A DNA stretch of 64,000 nucleotides from Allolucifera butyrica (GTDB taxonomy: Bacteria > Bacillota > Negativicutes > Sporomusales > UPPP01): contig NZ_UPPP01000070.1 of assembly GCF_900476375.1 (NCBI RefSeq), positions 1 to 64,000 on the forward strand, given 5' to 3'. Under the pieces are notes generated by a model. That model saw only the letters and a list, made by a program, of their open reading frames with translations, was not told the DNA's origin and made no database searches. A program made the position numbers and the translations under genes. Of the stretch, positions 63,279 through 64,000 are shown piece by piece; the stretch's first letter is position 1; each line of letters begins with the position of its first letter.

Positions 63279-64000
63279 ATGGAAGATATTATTTTGGAAA
63301 TGATTAATATCACGAAAACATTTCCGGGTGTCAAGGCTCTTAATAATGTAAACCTGCGGGTGAAAAAGGGCGAAATACACGCGCTTGTTGGCGAGAATGG
63401 TGCAGGCAAGTCCACTTTAATGAAGGTTTTAAGCGGAGTATATCCCCATGGAACATATACCGGGGATATTCGTTACAACGGGGAGCTTTGCGAATTCAAA
63501 GACATTAAATCAAGCGAAAAAGTAGGCATTGTAATTATTCATCAGGAATTAGCCCTGATTCCTTATTTATCCATTGCCGAAAATATTTTTCTTGGCAACG
63601 AACAGGGAAAGAATGGTCTGATTGACTGGCACGCGACGACGGCTCACACCCAGGAACTGCTGGCAAAAGTGGGACTGAAGGAATCGCCTCAAACGCTGAT
63701 CACCAATATCGGCGTAGGCAAACAGCAATTGGTCGAAATTGCCAAGGCCCTGGCGAAGAAAGTTCAATTGCTCATTCTGGACGAACCGACGGCGGCCTTG
63801 AACGAAGATGACAGCGCCAATTTATTAAACCTGCTGCTGGAGTTTAAAAAGCAGGGAATTTCTTCTATTCTTATTTCCCACAAATTGAATGAGGTTTCCA
63901 AAGTTGCGGATTCTATTACCATTTTGCGTGACGGTGCCACCATTGAGACGATCGATGTTCAAACGGAACCGGTTACGGAAGACCGGATCATCAAAGGAAT
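63279..64000 (+). CDS. mmsA: Sugar ABC transporter ATP-binding protein (MmsA/XylG type), cut by the right edge
   Basis: About 240 codons are visible from the ATG at 63279; the reading frame is open at the right edge. Walker [11 protein letters not shown]-loop [11 protein letters not shown], signature-like [14 protein letters not shown] and Walker [14 protein letters not shown] are intact in the first ABC domain. The second domain expected in this family is outside the window. It should energise import of the sugar bound by the ChvE-type protein. Ribosome site GGGG lies before the ATG. Confidence 0.93.
   Translation, partial: MEDIILEMINITKTFPGVKALNNVNLRVKKGEIHALVGENGAGKSTLMKVLSGVYPHGTYTGDIRYNGELCEFKDIKSSEKVGIVIIHQELALIPYLSIAENIFLGNEQGKNGLIDWHATTAHTQELLAKVGLKESPQTLITNIGVGKQQLVEIAKALAKKVQLLILDEPTAALNEDDSANLLNLLLEFKKQGISSILISHKLNEVSKVADSITILRDGATIETIDVQTEPVTEDRIIKG

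Noticed and set aside
1..64000. CRISPR arrays, tRNA/rRNA genes, prophage or defence islands
   Set aside because: No regularly spaced repeats, no cloverleaf-like sequences in the intergenic gaps, and no phage structural or nuclease-type defence genes were seen by eye; a covariance-model scan was not possible.

Overview
The window looks like chromosome of a spore-former-related, Gram-negative-walled Firmicute of the Negativicutes (Sporomusaceae-like: Sporomusa, Pelosinus and relatives). The strongest pointer is an outer-membrane porin with one N-terminal SLH domain and a C-terminal Phe (27019-28341). It sits among Firmicute-style RNA control (a Tyr T-box, a SAM-I riboswitch, a TPP riboswitch), a reverse rubrerythrin, a SigH-like sigma factor, anaerobic sulfite reductase and a BusR-like c-di-AMP regulator. 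The lineage is inferred from gene content; no rRNA or tRNA gene was found.

Layout. 1-2.5 kb: transposase tail, a dispersed hairpin repeat, and a chemoreceptor. 2.5-7.7 kb: BusR-like regulator, hrpB-pfkA, and an exported protein of unknown function. 7.7-10.5 kb: TPP riboswitch with thiD-thiM-thiE. 10.5-16.6 kb: SigH-like sigma factor, reverse rubrerythrin with a PerR-like box, an ABC-F ATPase with an IMPACT/YigZ protein, and a PadR regulator with a tandem flavodoxin oxidoreductase. 16.7-28.4 kb: metallophosphoesterase, a GGDEF/EAL sensor, zwf-pgl, nitroreductase, a class-V aminotransferase, a degenerate REC-GGDEF protein, and the SLH porin. 29-37.1 kb: FAD/BFD oxidoreductase, then a LevR-type sigma-54 activator and a complete beta-glucoside PTS operon (IIC, IIB, IIA, phospho-beta-glucosidase). 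37.1-41.1 kb: S-box-controlled metQ and asrABC. 41.2-51.4 kb: isochorismatase-like hydrolase, lrgAB, gluQRS, a second GGDEF/EAL protein, arginase, M20 peptidase, PflX-like radical SAM protein, and T-box tyrS. 51.5-56.5 kb: second ABC-F ATPase, DJ-1/PfpI protein, glutamate-synthase-like FMN protein, and an EamA transporter. 56.7-64 kb: ROK repressor, L-arabinose isomerase, chemoreceptor, and a ChvE-type sugar-binding lipoprotein with its ATPase running off the right edge.

How genes work together. The LevR activator and PTS genes form a classic sigma-54 catabolic unit with a well-matched -24/-12 promoter. An almost identical -24/-12 sequence lies upstream of the SLH porin on the other strand, so outer-membrane permeability and sugar uptake may share sigma-54 control. 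The ROK repressor, araA and chvE share AT-rich palindromes, which suggests one pentose regulon that may include the chemoreceptor between them. asrABC is preceded by a perfect CRP/FNR-type box placed exactly for class II activation. Three cyclic-di-GMP proteins differ in active-site state; one has a dead GGAEF site but an intact I-site, as expected of a c-di-GMP receptor.

No CRISPR array, prophage or defence island was seen. The least explained material is two families of dispersed repeats (three copies of a ~117-bp double hairpin, and four copies of an element around GCGCCCTGAGCCCTGCGCC joined to terminators). All function calls come from reading the sequence and from memory of protein families; no database search was run.
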